From: Microbacterium testaceum StLB037
GTDB taxonomy: Bacteria; Actinomycetota; Actinomycetes; Actinomycetales; Microbacteriaceae
Assembly: GCF_000202635.1 (NCBI RefSeq)
Contig: NC_015125.1
Location: 2,418,001 to 2,482,000, forward strand
Length of the DNA: 64,000 bases
Reading direction: 5' to 3'
The translations under genes and the position numbers were made by a program. The notes under the pieces are model-generated. The model saw only the letters and a program-made list of their open reading frames with translations. It searched no databases and had not been told where the DNA came from. Of the stretch, positions 61,126-64,000 are shown one piece after another. How positions within the stretch are numbered: position 1 is the first letter of the stretch; each line of letters opens with the position of its first letter.

Positions 61126-62574
61126 GTGAGACCGCCCGTGGACGGACAGGCGCAGGCGACGCAGACCCCCGATCGGACGTTGCGCCGCGCGATGAGCGCA
61201 CGCCACCTCGTGATGATCGCTCTGGGCGGCGTGATCGGGTCGGGGCTGTTCCTCAGCTCGGGCTACACGATCCACCAGGCCGGTCCGCTCGGGGCGGTGC
61301 TCGCGTACCTGCTCGGAGCCTTCGTCGTCTGGCTGGTCATGGTGTGCCTGGGCGAACTCGCCGTGGTCTACCCCGTCTCGGGGTCGATCCACATCTACGC
61401 AGCGCGCACGATGGGGCCGGCCACCGGCTTCGTCACGGCGTGGCTGTACTGGCTCTGCTGGGTCGTCGCCCTCGGGTCGGAGTTCACGGCATCCGGAATC
61501 CTCATGCAGCGGTGGTTCCCGAACGTCGACGTGTGGGTGTGGTGCCTGGTGTTCGCCGGCATCCTGTTCACCCTCAACGCGATCTCGGCGCGGGTGTTCG
61601 GCGAGACCGAGTTCTGGTTCGCGGCGATCAAGGTCATCGCGATCCTCGCGCTCATCGTGCTGGGGACGATGGCGATCTTCGGCTTCACCCCGCTGTCGAC
61701 CAGCCCGCACGAAGCGGTGCTGCTCAGCAACTTCGAGACGCCGGAGGGTGTGCTGCCGGCGGGGCTGGGCGGAGTGCTCATCACCTCTCTCGCCGTCTTC
61801 TACGCGTTCAGCGGCGCGGAGCTCGTCGGAGTCGCCGCGGGGGAGACCAAGGACCCCGGCCGCAACATCCCGCGCGCGCTGCGATCGACCGTGCTGCGTC
61901 TGCTCGTGCTGTTCGTCTGCTCGATCACCGTGATCGCGGCGCTCCTTCCGTACGAGAAAGCGGGACTCAGTTCGAGCCCCTTCGTCGACGTCTTCGAGTA
62001 CGTCGGAGTGCCCTACGCCGCCGACATCATGAACTTCGTCGTCATCACCGCGCTGCTCTCGGTGGGTAACAGCGGCCTGTACTCGTGCGCCCGGATGCTG
62101 TTCTCTCTCGCCGAGGAGGGATACGCGCCGCGCGCGTTCACGCGGCTCACCCGTCGTGGCATCCCGATGATCGCCCTGCTCGTGAGCCTCGCGATCGGTC
62201 TCGTCTCGCTCATCTCGAGCGTCATCGCCGCCGAGACCGTGTACCTCGTGCTCGTGTCGATCGCGGGCTTCGCCGCGGTGGCCGTGTGGATGTCGATCGT
62301 CGCGGCGCAGTACTTCCACCGGCGCGCGTTCGTCCGCGGCGGGGGAGACGTCGCGACTCTCGTCTACCGCACGCCGTTCTACCCGCTCGTGCCGATTCTG
62401 GCATTCGTCCTGCTGACCGCCTCGATCGTCGCGATCGCGTTCGACCCCGAGCAGGCTCCGGCGCTGTACTTCGGCATCCCGTTCGTCGGCCTCTGCTACC
62501 TGTTCTTCTGGTGGCGGTACGGCCGCAAGGGCGTCGCGCCGAAGGCTCTCGACGAGGAGGCGCCGGTCGCCTGA
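61126..62574 (+). CDS. Amino acid permease, APC family
   Basis: 482 aa from GTG 61126 (GTG 61138 is an alternative). Twelve transmembrane helices; first-helix motif HLVMIALGGVIGSGLFLSSG and TELAV/GELAVVYPVSGSIHIYA, with AFSGAELVGVAAGETKDPGR in the central region, place it in the GABA/proline-permease-like amino-acid transporter group. It imports an amino acid or polyamine. The downstream gene encodes a probable amine oxidase, so transport and oxidation of an amine could be linked. Confidence 0.92.
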   Translation: MRPPVDGQAQATQTPDRTLRRAMSARHLVMIALGGVIGSGLFLSSGYTIHQAGPLGAVLAYLLGAFVVWLVMVCLGELAVVYPVSGSIHIYAARTMGPATGFVTAWLYWLCWVVALGSEFTASGILMQRWFPNVDVWVWCLVFAGILFTLNAISARVFGETEFWFAAIKVIAILALIVLGTMAIFGFTPLSTSPHEAVLLSNFETPEGVLPAGLGGVLITSLAVFYAFSGAELVGVAAGETKDPGRNIPRALRSTVLRLLVLFVCSITVIAALLPYEKAGLSSSPFVDVFEYVGVPYAADIMNFVVITALLSVGNSGLYSCARMLFSLAEEGYAPRAFTRLTRRGIPMIALLVSLAIGLVSLISSVIAAETVYLVLVSIAGFAAVAVWMSIVAAQYFHRRAFVRGGGDVATLVYRTPFYPLVPILAFVLLTASIVAIAFDPEQAPALYFGIPFVGLCYLFFWWRYGRKGVAPKALDEEAPVA

Positions 62575-62718
62575 GCCCGGCGCTCGCTATACGCGGCGTC
62601 GATCGCGGTCAGCGGCACCGTACGCCGGGGTGACTGTCGCCCGCGCGTGGGACCCAGTACGGTTCCCGGAAAGGCGACGCAGCCCCGCCGGGGCGGGTCC
62701 GAGGCCGGGGAGGCATCC

Positions 62719-64000
62719 ATGGAGACCGTCGACACGATCATCGTGGGAGCCGGAGTCTCCGGTCTGGCCGCGGCGCGCTTGCTCACCCGCGCCGGCCGTC
62801 GCGTCGTCGTTCTCGAGGCGCGCGACCGCATCGGCGGACGCACGTACACGGACCGCTCCGGCGGACACGTCACCGATCGCGGGGCCTCCTGGATCCACGG
62901 GATCGACGGCAGCCCGGTCGCCGAGGCGGCACATGCGTTCGGGATGCCGATGGTCGAGTTCACGGTCGGCGGATACCAGCCGGCCGGGCGGCCGCTGACG
63001 TACTTCGGTGAGGACGGGTCGCGCCTTTCGGCCGAGGAGGTCGCGCAGTACGCCGCCGACATCCGCGCGCTGAACGCGACTCTCGTCGACGTCATCGCCG
63101 ACTCCGCTCCGGATGCCACCTACGCCGACGTCGTCGACCGGGCCCTCGCCGCGCAGGACTGGGATGACGCGCGCGCGGCGCGCGTGCGCGAGTACAACGA
63201 CCGTCGCGCGCAGGAGCAGTACGGCGTCGCGATGACCGGGCTCGGGGCGCACGGCCTCGACGACGACACCGTGAACGGCGACGAGGTCGTCTTCCCGCGC
63301 GGATATGACGAGCTCGCGCGGAACCTCGCCGAAGGGGTGGATGTGCGTCTGTCGCACGTGGTGTCGGCCATCCGCTGGTCGCCCGACGGGGTCGAGGTCG
63401 ACACCGACCACGGCTCGCTCTCGGCCTCGAACGTCGTCGTCACGGTGCCGGTCGGCGTCCTGCAGTCCGGCGATCTCGCGATCGAGCCCGAGCTGCCCGC
63501 GACCCACCGCCGCGCCCTGGGCCTGCTGCGGATGAACGCCTTCGAGAAGGTCGTGCTGCGCTTCCCCGACAGATTCTGGGATGCCGAGGTCTACGGCATC
63601 CGTCAGCTCGGTGCCGAGGGGGAGTGGTGGCACTCCTGGTACGACCTCGGGCGGATCCACGACGAGCCCGCCCTGCTGACGTTCGCCGCGGGACCCGCGG
63701 CGGTCGCGACCCGCGCGTGGTCGGACGAGGAGATCGTCGCCTCGACGCTGGCGCAGTTGCGGCGGCTCTACGGCGATGCCGTCCCCGAGCCCGAGAGCGC
63801 GGTCGTGACGCGCTGGCAGGACGACCCGTTCGCGCGCGGCTCGTACGCCTATATGCTTCCGGGCTCGGTCGGGGCGGACCACGACGAGCTGGCCGTTCCG
63901 GTCGGCGGGGTGCTGCACCTCGCGGGCGAGGCGACGTGGGGCGACGACCCCGCGACGGTCCCGGGCGCGATGCTCTCGGGCCACCGCGCCGCCGAGAACG
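62719..64000 (+). CDS. Flavin monoamine oxidase family protein, 3' end beyond window
   Basis: 427 residues are present, and the end is cut off. GGGAGG lies six bases before ATG 62719. FAD-binding motif IIVGAGVSGLAAARLLTRAG (8-27, GxGxxG), then EARDRIGGRTYT and GASWIHG, as in MAO/polyamine oxidases; later VFPRGYDELARNLAEG and the C-terminal FAD region HLAGEATWGDDPATVPGAML. It oxidises an amine, releasing peroxide and ammonia. Separate transcription from the permease is possible because of a 144-base gap. Confidence 0.93.
   Translation, partial: METVDTIIVGAGVSGLAAARLLTRAGRRVVVLEARDRIGGRTYTDRSGGHVTDRGASWIHGIDGSPVAEAAHAFGMPMVEFTVGGYQPAGRPLTYFGEDGSRLSAEEVAQYAADIRALNATLVDVIADSAPDATYADVVDRALAAQDWDDARAARVREYNDRRAQEQYGVAMTGLGAHGLDDDTVNGDEVVFPRGYDELARNLAEGVDVRLSHVVSAIRWSPDGVEVDTDHGSLSASNVVVTVPVGVLQSGDLAIEPELPATHRRALGLLRMNAFEKVVLRFPDRFWDAEVYGIRQLGAEGEWWHSWYDLGRIHDEPALLTFAAGPAAVATRAWSDEEIVASTLAQLRRLYGDAVPEPESAVVTRWQDDPFARGSYAYMLPGSVGADHDELAVPVGGVLHLAGEATWGDDPATVPGAMLSGHRAAEN

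Overview
The window is a 64-kb, very GC-rich stretch of an actinobacterial chromosome. Protein types, many GTG starts, frequent 4-base ATGA/GTGA stop-start overlaps, the GGATGCC-rich sequence style and the TGAGCTTGTCGAAG intergenic repeat together suggest Microbacteriaceae, most likely Microbacterium. This is inference from style and families; there is no rRNA or other definitive marker here.

Region by region. 1-5.8 kb: a beta-glucoside/oligosaccharide utilisation operon on the minus strand (binding lipoprotein, two ABC permeases, GH3 beta-glucosidase running off the left edge) with a divergent LacI regulator. 6.1-13.0 kb: a CitA/DcuS-type two-component system divergent from a tripartite tricarboxylate transporter (tctC-tctB-tctA), then glycerate kinase. 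13.4-19.2 kb: MarR plus homocysteine methyltransferase, TetR plus an NmrA-type oxidoreductase, a membrane protein, and a divergent Lrp/alanine dehydrogenase pair. 19.3-24.0 kb: a second CitA/DcuS-type system, divergent from a DctA-type dicarboxylate transporter coupled to a CitE/HpcH-like lyase. 24.2-29.8 kb: miscellaneous small genes, including a probable deletion fusion of an ECF sigma factor to another protein, and an LPETG surface protein. 30-46.9 kb: an exopolysaccharide locus (DUF4012 protein, tyrosine autokinase, CPBP protease, Wzx-like flippase, Wzy-like polymerase, about six glycosyltransferases, two hexapeptide acyltransferases, and gmd/fcl for GDP-L-fucose). 46.9-49.2 kb: a large secreted M6-type metalloprotease. 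Then a tRNA-Arg, serine dehydratase, MarR, a histidine phosphatase flanked by a duplicated intergenic element, a large LuxR regulator divergent from a SipW-type surface operon (55.5-59.3 kb), and finally metabolic genes up to an amine oxidase cut by the right edge.

The most unusual content is not in ordinary genes. Two separate families of intergenic inverted repeats occur: four copies of a 55-65 bp palindrome built on GAGTGTCCAARACACCCGGA, and three copies of an 86-90 bp paired element with arms built on GCGAAACTCCTGAG. A nearly identical 120-bp intergenic element flanks the histidine phosphatase gene on both sides. A six-unit 41-bp tandem array lies next to an 18-bp array. The SipW-signal-peptidase operon, with a TasA-like protein, an LPVTG protein, a 579-aa secreted protein and a private LuxR regulator, is the best candidate for a poorly described cell-surface assembly system. 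The exopolysaccharide locus is visibly poorer in the GGATGCC/GGCATCC heptamer than the rest, which fits a different evolutionary origin.
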